From the NCBI RefSeq assembly GCF_016653315.1, contig NZ_NHSH01000006.1, forward strand, positions 62,001 to 126,000: 64,000 nucleotides of DNA, in the 5' to 3' direction. How positions within the stretch are numbered: position 1 is the first letter of the stretch; each line of letters starts with the position of its first letter. A program made the position numbers and the translations under genes. The notes under the pieces were generated by a model, which worked only from the letters and a program-made list of their open reading frames with translations, was not told the origin of the DNA and made no database searches. The stretch comes from Halochromatium roseum. GTDB taxonomy: Bacteria > Pseudomonadota > Gammaproteobacteria > Chromatiales > Chromatiaceae. Shown piece after piece: positions 1 to 8,697 of the stretch.

Positions 1-1556
1 AGCTCGAGTGCCTCGATCCGCGCGGTGTTGAAGGTCTGGCTGTGATCACGGAGGCGAACGCCCTCGACCCGCTCACGCAGCGCCTTGAGCTTTTCGACGC
101 CTTCGGCCATGGTCGGCTGATCGCGGAAGACACCGCAGTGATCCTCCATCAACCGGCGGAGCTCCGCCTTCACATCCGCGACGCGCTCGCCCTCGCCTTG
201 GCGCTCCCAGCGCGCTAGTCGTGCAATCGCCGGCTCAATGTGTGCATCGCGCATCGGTCGGTGATTCGGATGCTCGGCGACATAGCTCAGGATGTCGGTG
301 CCCGCGGCGCGGCCGAAGACCAGGATGTCGAGCAATGAGTTGCCGCCCAGGCGGTTGGCGCCATGCACCGAGACACAGGCACATTCGCCCGCCGCATAGA
401 GCCCCGGCACCACCTCTTCGGGACCATGTCGAGCTGGTGCCACGACCCGCGCATGGCGATCGGTCGGGATGCCGCCCATCGCATAGTGCGCGGTCGGGAA
501 CACCGGGATCGGCTCCTTGGCGGGATCGATGCCGAGGAATACCCGACAGATATCGGTGATCCCAGGCAGGCGGTGATGCACGACATCGGCGCCCAGGTGA
601 TCGACCTTGAGCAGCACATAGTCCTTGTTGGGTCCGCAGCCACGGCCCTCGCGGATCTCGGTGACGATCGAACGCGAGACCATATCGCGGCTGGCGAGAT
701 CCCGCGCCTTGGGCGCGTAGCGCTCCATGAAGCGCTCGCCCTCGCCGTTGACCAGATAGCCACCCTCGCCGCGCGCACCCTCGGTGATCAGCATGCCCTT
801 GCCGGCGACACCAGTGGGATGGAACTGATAGAACTCCATGTCCTGCAGCGGCACCCCGGCGCGCAGCGCCATCGCCATGCCGTCACCGGTATTGATGAAG
901 GCGTTGGTATTGGTGCGGAACACCTGGCCATAGCCGCCAGTGGCGAGCAGCGTGGTCTTGGCTTCGATGATCAGCGGTTCGCCGCTCTCGATGTCCAACA
1001 CCAACGCGCCAATCGCGACCCCTTCATCGTCGCGAATCAGGTCAACCGCAAAGTACTCGTCGAAGAAGTGGGTCTTGGCGCGCAGGTTCTGCTGATACAG
1101 CGTGTGCAGGATGGCGTGGCCGGTGCGATCCGCGGCGGCACAGGTGCGGGCCGCCTGCTCGCCGCCGAAGTTCTGGCTTTGGCCGCCAAAGGCACGCTGG
1201 TAGATCTTGCCATTGTCGAGCCGCGAGAACGGCACACCGGCATGCTCGAGCTCGTAGACGGTGGGGATCGCCTCGCGGCACATGGTCTCGATGGCATCCT
1301 GATCGCCCAGGTAGTCCGAGCCCTTGACGGTATCGAACATGTGCCAGTGCCAATTATCGGGCAGCGCATTGGCCAGGGCAGCGTTGACACCGCCCTGGGC
1401 GGCCACCGTGTGCGAACGGGTTGGAAACACCTTCGAGACCACGGCGACGCGCAGATTAGCAGCGGCAAGGCGCAGCGCGGCGTTGAGACCCGCGCCGCCA
1501 GCGCCAATGATCAGCGCATCGAAATGTCGGTGGGGTAGAGAGTGGGCAGCGGGCAT
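1..1556 (-). CDS. sdhA: Succinate dehydrogenase flavoprotein subunit, 3' end cut by window edge
   Basis: This is the FAD-containing catalytic subunit of succinate:quinone reductase (complex II). It oxidises succinate to fumarate at the cytoplasmic side of the membrane. About 518 residues are visible and the C-terminus lies beyond position 1; the family is usually near 590. Visible features are an N-terminal dinucleotide fold (IIGAGGAGLNAA, about residues 16-27), the flavinylation segment TRSHTVAAQGG with the covalent FAD histidine near residue 49, the active-site stretch HPTGVAGKGMLITEGARGEG, and GANRLGGNSLLDILVFGRAAG. The ATG at 1556 follows sdhD by 5 bp. sdhB should follow beyond the edge. 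Identification is firm from these motifs and from the sdhC-sdhD-sdhA order. Confidence 0.96.
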   Translation of the reverse strand, partial: MPAAHSLPHRHFDALIIGAGGAGLNAALRLAAANLRVAVVSKVFPTRSHTVAAQGGVNAALANALPDNWHWHMFDTVKGSDYLGDQDAIETMCREAIPTVYELEHAGVPFSRLDNGKIYQRAFGGQSQNFGGEQAARTCAAADRTGHAILHTLYQQNLRAKTHFFDEYFAVDLIRDDEGVAIGALVLDIESGEPLIIEAKTTLLATGGYGQVFRTNTNAFINTGDGMAMALRAGVPLQDMEFYQFHPTGVAGKGMLITEGARGEGGYLVNGEGERFMERYAPKARDLASRDMVSRSIVTEIREGRGCGPNKDYVLLKVDHLGADVVHHRLPGITDICRVFLGIDPAKEPIPVFPTAHYAMGGIPTDRHARVVAPARHGPEEVVPGLYAAGECACVSVHGANRLGGNSLLDILVFGRAAGTDILSYVAEHPNHRPMRDAHIEPAIARLARWERQGEGERVADVKAELRRLMEDHCGVFRDQPTMAEGVEKLKALRERVEGVRLRDHSQTFNTARIEALE

Positions 1557-1561
1557 AAGGA

Positions 1562-1903
1562 TCAACCAATCTGAACCAAGATCAAGGCCTGCAGCGCCCA
1601 GAGGCCGGAGGCGAGGAACACCAGCGCGAACAGCGACAACAGCCCGACACGCAGGCCAATCGGCTTGATGTAGTCGATCAGCACATCACGGATGCCGACC
1701 CAGGCATGGGCCAGCAGCAACGGGATGAAGACCAACAGACCAACCGCCACCCAGGGCGAACCTGCCCAAGCGGCCAGCTGGCTATGGTCCTGCGGCGGCG
1801 CGAACGCAAAGAAAAGCACCAAGTAGAGCCCGAACAGGCCCAGATAGACGGCACTGACGCGCTGCACGAGCCAGGCCTTGAGACCAGAGGCGCGCCGGCT
1901 CAT
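1562..1903 (-). CDS. sdhD: Succinate dehydrogenase membrane anchor subunit D
   Basis: This 113-residue hydrophobic protein has three predicted membrane spans (about residues 16-34, 50-72 and 83-108). With SdhC it anchors SdhAB and helps bind heme b and the quinone. The segment LLAHAWVGIRDVLIDYIKP is the typical SdhD heme and quinone region, with a conserved histidine followed by G-(I/V)-RD. The ATG overlaps the sdhC stop codon by 4 bases (ATGA), so the two are translationally coupled. Sequence similarity alone is weak for this family, but motif, length and position make the call secure. Confidence 0.93.
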   Translation of the reverse strand: MSRRASGLKAWLVQRVSAVYLGLFGLYLVLFFAFAPPQDHSQLAAWAGSPWVAVGLLVFIPLLLAHAWVGIRDVLIDYIKPIGLRVGLLSLFALVFLASGLWALQALILVQIG

Positions 1904-2274
1904 CGCAGCACCACCGCCCCAATCAGGGTCAGTGCCAGGGCGCTAGAGAGTGCCGTCCAAGCCGTCTTACGGGCGCTCGGACGGTCGAGTCCCCAACCGA
2001 GATCAAGCGCGAGATAGCGGATACCCGCGAACAGATGATGGAGCAGCGACCAGCCCAGCAGCACGAAGACCAGCTGCCCCAGGGCGCTGCCGGCCAACAC
2101 CTGGACCGATGCAAACCCAGCACTGCCGGAGAGGGCCTGCGCGAACAGGGCGGCAAAAACCGGAATCGCGAGCACCATCAACAGGCCGCTAACGCGGTGC
2201 AAAATCGAGACGACGCCGGGTATCGGCAGCCGGATACGCCAGAACTCGAGGAAAACGGGGCGAGATTTGACCAT
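1900..2274 (-). CDS. sdhC: Succinate dehydrogenase cytochrome b556 subunit C
   Basis: This 124-residue protein has three membrane spans. The N-terminal pattern RPVFLEFWRIRLPIPGVVSI followed by LHRVSG matches the SdhC signature (S-hydrophobic-x-H-R-x-[ST]-G) near residue 25. LLHHLFAGIRYLALDLGWG carries the heme b ligand histidine. It is the first gene of the sdhCDA series on this strand. Upstream, an inverted repeat at 2352-2370 may be an operator. No other gene is close on the same strand before 2637, so a promoter in 2275-2569 is likely. Confidence 0.94.
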   Translation of the reverse strand: MVKSRPVFLEFWRIRLPIPGVVSILHRVSGLLMVLAIPVFAALFAQALSGSAGFASVQVLAGSALGQLVFVLLGWSLLHHLFAGIRYLALDLGWGLDRPSARKTAWTALSSALALTLIGAVVLR

Positions 2275-2351
2275 GAGAGGCTCGCTTGTCTGGAACTTGT
2301 CTAGGCTTGTCTGGGATCAGTCAGGCACGCATTTGTGCAGCGCAACAAGAT

Positions 2352-2370
2352 TAGCGGTTCGCGACCGCTA
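2352..2370. promoter_or_regulatory. Perfect inverted repeat upstream of sdhC
   Basis: TAGCGGT-tcgcg-ACCGCTA is a 7-bp perfect inverted repeat with a 5-base centre, lying about 80 bp upstream of the sdhC start. It could be an operator or a leader hairpin. There is no T-run, so it is unlikely to be a terminator. Confidence 0.4.
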
Positions 2371-2569
2371 GTGGCAACCTCATCCTTATCAGTGGTATCC
2401 CTGCCGCTTATCCAGAGACGCTGGCAGCAACCGTAGCAGCAACAGTGAGATCTGCCGGATGTCGGGTTTCGATTCAGTCTTGTAAAAGCGCGCATTGTCG
2501 CCACGCACTTCCTGCACCCTAGGCGAGGCGCCCCGGGACGCTAGCCGACATTGACGCGTAACGCAATAC

Positions 2570-2606
2570 AAAAGCCCCGCACCACCAAGAGCGGCACGGG
2601 GCTTTT
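2570..2606 (-). terminator. Rho-independent terminator after the small secreted protein gene
   Basis: AAAAGCCCCG and CGGGGCTTTT form a 10-bp perfect stem around a 17-base loop. A-runs and T-runs on the two sides let it work in either direction. It lies about 30 bp past the stop codon at 2637 and separates that gene from sdhC. Confidence 0.85.
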
Positions 2607-2636
2607 TAAGCGGCCCAGAGCGGGCCATAGGGGCGG

Positions 2637-3041
2637 TCAATCGAAGTTGGTGACCTTGAAGGCGTAGAACGGACTGACTCGCTGTTCCTCGGTCCAGCGC
2701 AGATAGGCATCGAACTGCTCGGCCATCTGCTCGCTCGGGAACGGCAGCACCTCAGCGGCGGGCTTGCCCTGCTCAAGGTCCCTCAGGGCCTCAAAGGCAG
2801 CCAGGCGGCTGAGTCCCCGCGACTTGGTCCAGGCCAGGTAGTCGGCGAACTGCTTGGCCATCACCTTGCTCGGGAATGGGTTGGAGGCGGTATCAATCTG
2901 GTGCAGCTCCGAGGCGGTCACCACCGGGCGCGGGGTTTCAAACGCCGGCGCAGTTGAGTGACCGGTTTCGGTTGCGGCTAGGTTTCCGGCCGCGAGCATG
3001 GCGAGGCTAAAGCCTCCGGCAATCAAGGTTGGGTAAGACAT
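2637..3041 (-). CDS. Small predicted secreted protein with a duplicated motif; function unknown
   Basis: About 134 residues if the ATG at 3041 is used; a GTG at 3056 would add five residues. I do not recognise the family. The N-terminus (MSYPTLIAGGFSLAMLAAGN) looks like a signal peptide. The rest contains two imperfect copies of a roughly 35-residue unit: NPFPSKVMAKQFADYLAWTK and LPFPSEQMAEQFDAYLRWTE, each followed by an S-x3-AF segment. The pattern PFPS-x2-MA-x-QF-x2-YL-x-WT suggests a short amphipathic helical repeat. It is followed by a good terminator and is probably a single-gene unit. Coding character is supported by the conserved duplication. Confidence 0.75.
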   Translation of the reverse strand: MSYPTLIAGGFSLAMLAAGNLAATETGHSTAPAFETPRPVVTASELHQIDTASNPFPSKVMAKQFADYLAWTKSRGLSRLAAFEALRDLEQGKPAAEVLPFPSEQMAEQFDAYLRWTEEQRVSPFYAFKVTNFD

Positions 3042-3171
3042 CGTCGGTCGATCCACAAAGTTCGATAAGATGCCTAAGTATATTAGCGATTTCTAATTTA
3101 TAGTCCAGACCCACTAGGCAGTAAATTGAAACAATCGGTTGCGAGATGTGTCCAAATGTGACAGCCGGGTC

Positions 3172-4278
3172 TCAGGCAGCCTTCGGACGTTTCCAGGTGT
3201 AGACCGCGGTCACCGCATAGTTCCAGACCGCACCGACCAAGATACCGGCGAGCGCCGACAGCACCCAGAGCGAGTGGGTTTGAAAGATCCAGCTCGCGAT
3301 ACCGACGTTCGCCAAGGCGCCAACGCTGCAAGCCGCGACAAACGAGAGCCAGCCGCGGAGCATGTCCCAGCCGCGCAAGCGCATATCGCTGTAGGTGAAC
3401 AGGTTGTTGAGGAAGAAATTGGTCGTCATCGCGACCAACGCTGCCGCACTCTGGCCGACCAGGAAACTGGTGCCGAGTCCTTTGAAGCTGAGCCAGAGCA
3501 CCAGCATGTGCACAAACACACCGCTACCGCCGATCAGCGAGAAGGCAATGAAGCGCGCCGGGATCATCGGACCGACCCACTTCTGGATCAGCATCAGCAG
3601 GTACTCCCAGAGCACCGCCTCATCCAACTTGCTCTCGCCGGACTGTCGCGCACGAAACTGGTAGGGCAGCTCGAGAAACCGCAGCGGCCGCGGATAGGTC
3701 GCGAACAGATCGAGCAGAATCTTGTAGCCAACCCCGCTCAGCTCTCGCATACATTCCTGCAGCACCTCAGCGCGGAGCATGAAGAAACCGCTCATGGGGT
3801 CCTTGAGGTCCGCCTTGATCAGATGTTGCCCGATGCGGGTCGCCACCCGGCTCATCGAGGCACGCTGCGCATCCCAGTCACCCACCTCACCGCCGGCGAC
3901 GTAACGGCTGCCGATGACAATATCCAGCGGCTCCGCGCGGAGTTTCTCCAACATCGTTGGTAGCAGCGACTCATCGTGCTGCAGATCGGCATCGATCACC
4001 GCGATGTAGGGCGCCGAGGTCGCGAGCATCCCTTCGATACAAGCCGACGAGAGGCCGCGGCGGCCAATGCGTTGAATCAACCGCACACGGGGATCTTGGC
4101 AGGCCATCGCGCGCACGCGCGCTGCGGTTCCGTCTGGCGAATCGTCGTCGACGAAGATCAGCTCCCAGCTCAGCCCACGCAGCACCGACTGCAGACGATC
4201 GACCAGGATGGGAACATTCTCTACCTCGTTAAAGGTCGGAATCACAACGGCGACGATGGGGGTTTGGCAGTCAGTCAA
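3172..4278 (-). CDS. Family 2 glycosyltransferase fused to a GtrA-like membrane domain (polyprenyl-phosphate sugar synthase type)
   Basis: A 368-residue protein. Residues 1 to about 235 form a GT-A fold of the dolichyl/polyprenyl-phosphate mannose synthase type: VAVVIPTFNEVENVPILV, VDDDSPDGTA, VIDADLQHDE and a GSRYVAGG segment. Residues from about 240 to the end form a four-span GtrA domain (RFIAFSLIGGSGVFVHMLVL onward). Such proteins load a sugar onto a polyprenyl phosphate carrier at the inner membrane for later transfer to envelope glycans. The start codon appears to be TTG at 4278 because no ATG or GTG is available in frame upstream. The sugar cannot be told from sequence. Confidence 0.88.
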   Translation of the reverse strand: MTDCQTPIVAVVIPTFNEVENVPILVDRLQSVLRGLSWELIFVDDDSPDGTAARVRAMACQDPRVRLIQRIGRRGLSSACIEGMLATSAPYIAVIDADLQHDESLLPTMLEKLRAEPLDIVIGSRYVAGGEVGDWDAQRASMSRVATRIGQHLIKADLKDPMSGFFMLRAEVLQECMRELSGVGYKILLDLFATYPRPLRFLELPYQFRARQSGESKLDEAVLWEYLLMLIQKWVGPMIPARFIAFSLIGGSGVFVHMLVLWLSFKGLGTSFLVGQSAAALVAMTTNFFLNNLFTYSDMRLRGWDMLRGWLSFVAACSVGALANVGIASWIFQTHSLWVLSALAGILVGAVWNYAVTAVYTWKRPKAA

Positions 4279-4608
4279 GGAGGTCAGGTCCGGCAGTTGT
4301 ATCAGGGCAGGAGCCTCAGTCAGGGCCCCACTATACCGGCTCGATACAGACCCCGTGTTGGGACAGTCTCAGTGTCAGCTCCAACCGCATCGGCATCCTG
4401 CGCGAGCCAAAAGCCCATAAAGTCGCCTTGCCATGGGCAAAAAAGAATCGCTGAGCGCAACCCTGTGAATTCTGCTAGTTTAACGACCCATATCGATGTT
4501 GAAAAAATTATAGCTTAGATAACAAAAGCTTGGGAATTCCTTAACGCTCGCCTGCCGTATCAGCGTTATTCGCAATGTCCCATCTCTGCATACTGAGGAG
4601 GCCAACGC
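4279..4608. other. Intergenic region between divergent glycosyltransferase and sat
   Basis: No gene is supported. The last 150 bases are AT-rich compared with the surroundings and probably hold the sat promoter. A ribosome binding site (GAGGAGG) lies 8 bases before the sat ATG. I cannot place the -10 and -35 with confidence. Confidence 0.5.
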
Positions 4609-5796
4609 ATGATCAAGCCAATCGGTTCTGACGAACTCCAACCGCGGTTCGTCTACGACTCCGAACGCCACCATCAGCTCGCCCACGAGGCAGAATCCCT
4701 GCCCTCTGTGACGATCAGCTCTCAGGCTGCCGGCAATGCCGTGATGATGGGTGCCGGCTACTTCAGCCCTCTCGAGGGCTTCATGAATCTGGCCGACGCG
4801 CTCAGTGTGGCCGAGTCGATGAAGACCATTGACGGTCGCTTCTTCCCGGTGCCTGTGCTCTGCCTGCTGGAGTCCGCGGACGCCATTGAGGGCGCCGAGC
4901 GGATTGCGCTGCGCGACCCGAACGTCGAGGGCAACCCGGTGCTGGCGGTGATGGAGGTCAAGGCGATCGAGACCGTCTCCGACGACCAGATGGCACGGAT
5001 GACGGAGAAGGTCTATCGAACCAACGACCCTGAGCATCCCGGGGTGAAGACCTTCCACAGCCAGGGGCGAACGGCGATCTCGGGGCCGATCCATGTCTTG
5101 AGCTTCTCGTACTTTCAAAACGACTTTCCGGATACATTCCGGACAGCGGTCGAGATCCGTCACCAGATCCAGGAGCATGGCTGGAAGAAAACCGTTGCCT
5201 TCCAGACCCGTAACCCGATGCACCGCGCCCACGAAGAGTTGTGCAAGATGGCGATGGAAGCGGTTGGCGGCGATGGCATCGTGATTCACATGCTGCTCGG
5301 CCAGCTCAAGCCCGGCGATATTCCGGCTCCGGTCCGCGACGCCGCGATTCGCAAGATGGCCGAACTCTACTTCCCGCCTAACACCGTCATGATTACCGGC
5401 TACGGCTTCGACATGCTCTACGCGGGTCCGCGTGAGGCCGTGCTGCATGCCTATTTCCGACAAAACATGGGCGCAACGCACTTTATCATTGGCCGCGATC
5501 ACGCAGGGATCGGGGATTACTATGGGGCCTTCGATGCCCAGAGCATCTTCGATGAGGAGGTGCCTGAGGGGGCGCTCGATATCGAGGTATTTCGCGCCGA
5601 TCACACCGCCTACTCGAAGAAGCTCAACCGAGTGGTGATGATGCGCGACGCCCCAGACCACAGTAAGGAAGACTTCATCTTGTTATCAGGGACGAAGGTC
5701 AGAGAGATGTTGGGTCGCGGTGAGGCGCCGCCACCTGAGTTCTCGCGGCCCGAAGTCGCACAGATCCTGATGGATTATTACCAATCGATCAGCTAA
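4609..5796 (+). CDS. sat: Dissimilatory ATP sulfurylase
   Basis: A 395-residue sulfate adenylyltransferase. In sulfur oxidisers it runs in reverse, turning APS and pyrophosphate into ATP and sulfate by substrate-level phosphorylation. Diagnostic segments are QTRNPMHRAHEELCKMA (the R-N-P-x-H-x-x-H nucleotide binding motif, near residue 200), FIIGRDHAGIGDYYG, and LLSGTKVREMLGRGEAPPPE near the C-terminus. The length fits the homo-oligomeric Sat of Allochromatium, without a fused APS kinase domain. The start is supported by a GAGGAGG site 8 bases upstream. It belongs functionally with aprMBA 2 kb downstream, although two minus-strand genes lie between them here. Confidence 0.97.
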   Translation: MIKPIGSDELQPRFVYDSERHHQLAHEAESLPSVTISSQAAGNAVMMGAGYFSPLEGFMNLADALSVAESMKTIDGRFFPVPVLCLLESADAIEGAERIALRDPNVEGNPVLAVMEVKAIETVSDDQMARMTEKVYRTNDPEHPGVKTFHSQGRTAISGPIHVLSFSYFQNDFPDTFRTAVEIRHQIQEHGWKKTVAFQTRNPMHRAHEELCKMAMEAVGGDGIVIHMLLGQLKPGDIPAPVRDAAIRKMAELYFPPNTVMITGYGFDMLYAGPREAVLHAYFRQNMGATHFIIGRDHAGIGDYYGAFDAQSIFDEEVPEGALDIEVFRADHTAYSKKLNRVVMMRDAPDHSKEDFILLSGTKVREMLGRGEAPPPEFSRPEVAQILMDYYQSIS

Positions 5797-5859
5797 ATCC
5801 GCTCACGTCAATAGCCGGTCACCACCCTGGACGATAAAGCGCTGACTTCTGGTTAAAAC

Positions 5860-5883
5860 GGCCACCTCGCACAAGAGGTGGCC
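5860..5883 (-). terminator. Terminator hairpin between convergent genes
   Basis: GGCCACCTC-gcacaa-GAGGTGGCC is a perfect 9-bp stem with a 6-base loop. On the minus strand it is followed by GTTTT, so it fits best as the terminator of the minus-strand gene ending at 5889. It may also stop sat transcripts. Confidence 0.75.
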
Positions 5884-5888
5884 CGGTG

Positions 5889-6776
5889 TCACAGGTACAG
5901 GACGCCGTCTCTGCGGTCTAGAAGCGAAACCTGCTCCCCTGATGCACCTCTCAGCCGCGCTTCGGCTCGAATGGCATTGACGACCCTCTGATCCGCGATC
6001 TCCGGGTAGAGCGGGAAGAATCGCTCAACCTCTAAGGCATAAGGTCTTGCCGCGAGTTCGAGTCGCCTCCGGTCTTCGCGCTGCAATCCATGTAACATCA
6101 ATAGACGCGTCGACTGCCTCATCAGATAGCGCTGGCATAGCTGGCGCTGCTCCTCATCCCTCCAGTCCTCTCTCAGCAAGAAAACGGGAAACGGATCGGA
6201 CTCATCTGGTTGCCGCTGGAACCAGCGAGCACGCGGCTTAGAGCCGGCCCTTGCGGCGACCAGTCGCTCAACCTGGTAATTGACTGGCGCCTCGCAACGA
6301 TCTTGCTCATCTCGAGTCCTGTCGATTGGCATCACCGCCGCTGGTAGCGCAGTCCACTCCGGCCGAGACGGAAACAACGCCATGTAATCGGCTTCTGTGC
6401 AAGAAAAGATCAGCGCCAAGGGAGACTGGTCCTCAGCATCAAGCAGCCAATACTCATAGTTGTCAGCCGATGGGAATGGCAAACAGGCTGTTGTCAGGAA
6501 AGCCGCAAGCTCAATGATCCGTTCATCGCTGTTTTCATACATCGAAGACGTTTGCTCTGCTATCGCCCTTAACTCGTCGTTGCCGATACTTGCAACTCTC
6601 GTAAAGGCCCCCTTTGCTTTGAGTCCAGCCGCACCCTCGCGAGCCTTAGCTGCACGGAGAAAGTGAATCTCCCAACGTACACCATCCATCGTAATCGCCC
6701 TAGCGCGGTCAGACTCTGCGATCTGCACCTGACCGGAGTAAGGCGGGAGAAGTCGCTGGGAGAAGGCTTTCATCAT
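5889..6776 (-). CDS. Conserved-looking hypothetical protein between sat and aprM
   Basis: A 295-residue soluble protein I cannot assign. There is no signal peptide and no clear membrane span. The sequence is rich in Arg, Glu and Ala, with charged helical stretches such as REDRRRLELAARPYALEVER. It starts 6 bp after the stop codon of the gene at 6783 and ends at a good terminator, so the two form an operon. Its location within the sat/apr region suggests, but does not prove, a link to sulfur metabolism. Two adjacent ATG codons are possible starts. Confidence 0.8.
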   Translation of the reverse strand: MMKAFSQRLLPPYSGQVQIAESDRARAITMDGVRWEIHFLRAAKAREGAAGLKAKGAFTRVASIGNDELRAIAEQTSSMYENSDERIIELAAFLTTACLPFPSADNYEYWLLDAEDQSPLALIFSCTEADYMALFPSRPEWTALPAAVMPIDRTRDEQDRCEAPVNYQVERLVAARAGSKPRARWFQRQPDESDPFPVFLLREDWRDEEQRQLCQRYLMRQSTRLLMLHGLQREDRRRLELAARPYALEVERFFPLYPEIADQRVVNAIRAEARLRGASGEQVSLLDRRDGVLYL

Positions 6777-6782
6777 CGCGAG

Positions 6783-7418
6783 TCACCAACCGCGAGGCTC
6801 ATCAGATAACAAGACACCCAAATAAGGCGCATAGGTTAATACCGCGCCCTGAGTAACGCCGACCGCCGAAAACGCATGCACGACGCGGTCGAGATGAGAT
6901 TCGTTCTGTGGGTCTGCTTTCAGCGCTTCTAAAGCAAGAATCAAAGGACCAATCGCTTCGGCATCCAGATAAGTCGTCAGCATACGCATTGCATCATCGA
7001 CCTTCTCAGCGTCGACCTCATGCCTTGCCCTTGCAGCCTCATCGGCATTTGACGTATCGAAATCTGGCGCTTCCTCATCACTATTTCCGGCAAACATCTG
7101 CCGGTTGGCAGACGCTTTCAGACCGGCAAAAGCGTTGTATTCCTCCTGTGCTCTTTGTTTAAGGCTACTCACGAAATCATTGAACTGAGCCGTGTTAGGC
7201 CGCCCCGAATAGAGTGACAGGAGGGTTTCGCCATTCACGCGACTGGTGAACTCCAAGCGAGACTTCTTGATCACCGGCTCGGGGTTCAGCACGGTTAGCA
7301 TCACCCTGAGTTTCTCTTCTCTCCAGGGTGACTTGATGCACACCCTGACTTCGTCATCGACGATGTCCAACTCTTGTGTGACCAGAAATCGATGTTTTTG
7401 TACAAGTCGCGTTAGCAT
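6783..7418 (-). CDS. Hypothetical protein, first gene of a two-gene operon
   Basis: About 211 residues from the ATG at 7418; a GTG at 7469 would add 17 residues. I do not recognise the family. The N-terminal half is beta-rich (LVTQELDIVDDEVRVCIKSP, LRVMLTVLNPEPVIKKSRLE). The middle is acidic and probably flexible (NSDEEAPDFDTSNADEAARA). The C-terminal third is helical (VDDAMRMLTTYLDAEAIGPL). It lies 6 bp upstream of the 5889 gene. I see no signal peptide and no cofactor motif. It may act with its partner, and both are inserted between sat and aprM. Confidence 0.78.
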   Translation of the reverse strand: MLTRLVQKHRFLVTQELDIVDDEVRVCIKSPWREEKLRVMLTVLNPEPVIKKSRLEFTSRVNGETLLSLYSGRPNTAQFNDFVSSLKQRAQEEYNAFAGLKASANRQMFAGNSDEEAPDFDTSNADEAARARHEVDAEKVDDAMRMLTTYLDAEAIGPLILALEALKADPQNESHLDRVVHAFSAVGVTQGAVLTYAPYLGVLLSDEPRGW

Positions 7419-7806
7419 AGTGAACGATCCAGAGAGAATCTTAGCCAGACAGAAGCCGTATCCAGCCACCTGCTGAGCGAGGGTCTGCCAAAGACAGCAT
7501 ACCGGTTAGCCCGTTAGCCAGGCATCTTCTTCACCCGTCAGCCCTCATCAGGTTGCTATCAAAAGCGAACGCTCTTGATTCCGTTCTGCGTCTGTGTCGC
7601 GCAGCAGCAAGGCCTTGCCGTCGATGCTGCGCGGTCATTGTGCCGCCCACAGCCAGCACTAGGCAAGCTTTAAGCACATGTAAATATTATATTTTTTCTC
7701 CACTCAGGAAGTTTTATATGACCCAAAAAAAGATTGACTTGTATGCCGATAAGGGATCATCCACGATGTTCCGTTCGGAAACCCGGAACAGAGGAAACCG
7801 ACGTCG
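7419..7806. other. Divergent intergenic region upstream of aprM
   Basis: I see no real gene; an open frame here overlaps aprM in another frame and has no ribosome binding site. The last 130 bases are AT-rich and should hold the aprMBA promoter. A GAGGAAACCGACGTCG stretch just before 7807 supplies a plausible ribosome binding site. Confidence 0.5.
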
Positions 7807-8658
7807 ATGTTCACCACAAATCCTTTTGCTGAAGTATCAACCTTCATTCCGACTGCAGTCATGCAGGGCTACATCATTCTGATGGTCCTGCTGGTCGCCG
7901 GCGGAACGGTCGTAGACATGGTGCTCAAGAAGAACGCCAAGTACTTTTTCGAGAACGCCCGCAAGGCAAAGACACAAGCTAAACGTACAGTGGGCGGGGC
8001 GGAGAAAACATCCCTCGCTGTTCAAACGCTCGCCAAGGAGGTTCTAACCTCGGGCGAGTTCGCTAACCCCCAACGCAGGCTCTCGCACCTATTCACGATG
8101 TACGGGTTCATCCTGTTCGTTGTGACCACAGCGATCCTTATCTTTGGGTATCCGACTGCGGCTGATCAAGCCCCCGCTATTTTGGCGCTGTTGTGGCATC
8201 TGGGCGCCCTGATGCTCTGTTTCGGCGGCTACTGGTTCTGGTTCCGTATCCGCGTCGACGTCTCTGCAGAAGGCAATCCTTGGTATCGGATCGTGCGGGC
8301 GGACATGTTCATCCTGTCTCTACTGGCGATGGCAACATTCGGGTTGATTTGGTCGATCTTGCAGTCGGGCGGCGCCAGCGGGCTTGACACCTTGTTCTTT
8401 GTGCTGTTCATCGCCGCGACTACCTTCCTGTTCGGCACTGTGTACTGGTCGAAATTTGCGCACATGTTCTTCAAACCGGCGGCCGCGTACCAGAAGCGCG
8501 TGATCAAGGCCGATGGGTCGAGGGAAAATTTGCCTGAGATTCCCGAACTCACTGACCCCGAGGTAAAAGAGATGTACCCGGATATCCCTGAGTACATGGG
8601 CGACAAACCACCGTACATGGGGCTTGGCATCAATCGGGAAGCACCGAGTCACTATTGA
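7807..8658 (+). CDS. aprM: AprM, membrane partner of APS reductase
   Basis: A 283-residue integral membrane protein directly upstream of aprBA, the position and size of AprM in Allochromatium vinosum. It has about five to six hydrophobic spans (roughly residues 18-38, 100-122, 127-146, 164-186 and 196-216) and hydrophilic ends. It is thought to link cytoplasmic AprBA to the quinone pool, taking electrons from sulfite oxidation. Histidines in or near spans (LSHLFTMYG, LLWHLGALM, KFAHMFF) could ligate heme b as in related respiratory gamma subunits; that is inference. It is 39 bp from aprB, with a GGGG-type ribosome binding site between. Confidence 0.9.
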   Translation: MFTTNPFAEVSTFIPTAVMQGYIILMVLLVAGGTVVDMVLKKNAKYFFENARKAKTQAKRTVGGAEKTSLAVQTLAKEVLTSGEFANPQRRLSHLFTMYGFILFVVTTAILIFGYPTAADQAPAILALLWHLGALMLCFGGYWFWFRIRVDVSAEGNPWYRIVRADMFILSLLAMATFGLIWSILQSGGASGLDTLFFVLFIAATTFLFGTVYWSKFAHMFFKPAAAYQKRVIKADGSRENLPEIPELTDPEVKEMYPDIPEYMGDKPPYMGLGINREAPSHY

Positions 8659-8697
8659 TCAGGCACTCGCCGACGAACAACCACTAGGGGTAATAGA

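Larger units (their letters stand above)
2275..2636. other. Gene-free stretch between sdhC and the small secreted protein gene
   Basis: I see no convincing coding sequence here; the open frames have no ribosome binding site and no recognisable protein. It holds the sdhC upstream region, an inverted repeat at 2352-2370, and a strong hairpin terminator at 2570-2606. Confidence 0.6.

Noticed and set aside
363-1538. Long plus-strand open frame opposite sdhA
   Set aside because: It is the mirror of the sdhA coding frame in GC-rich sequence; the minus-strand translation gives a full SdhA with all motifs.
4480-5661. 393-codon minus-strand frame opposite sat
   Set aside because: It is antisense to sat, which has the family motifs and a good ribosome binding site; the antisense protein is His/Arg-rich shadow sequence.
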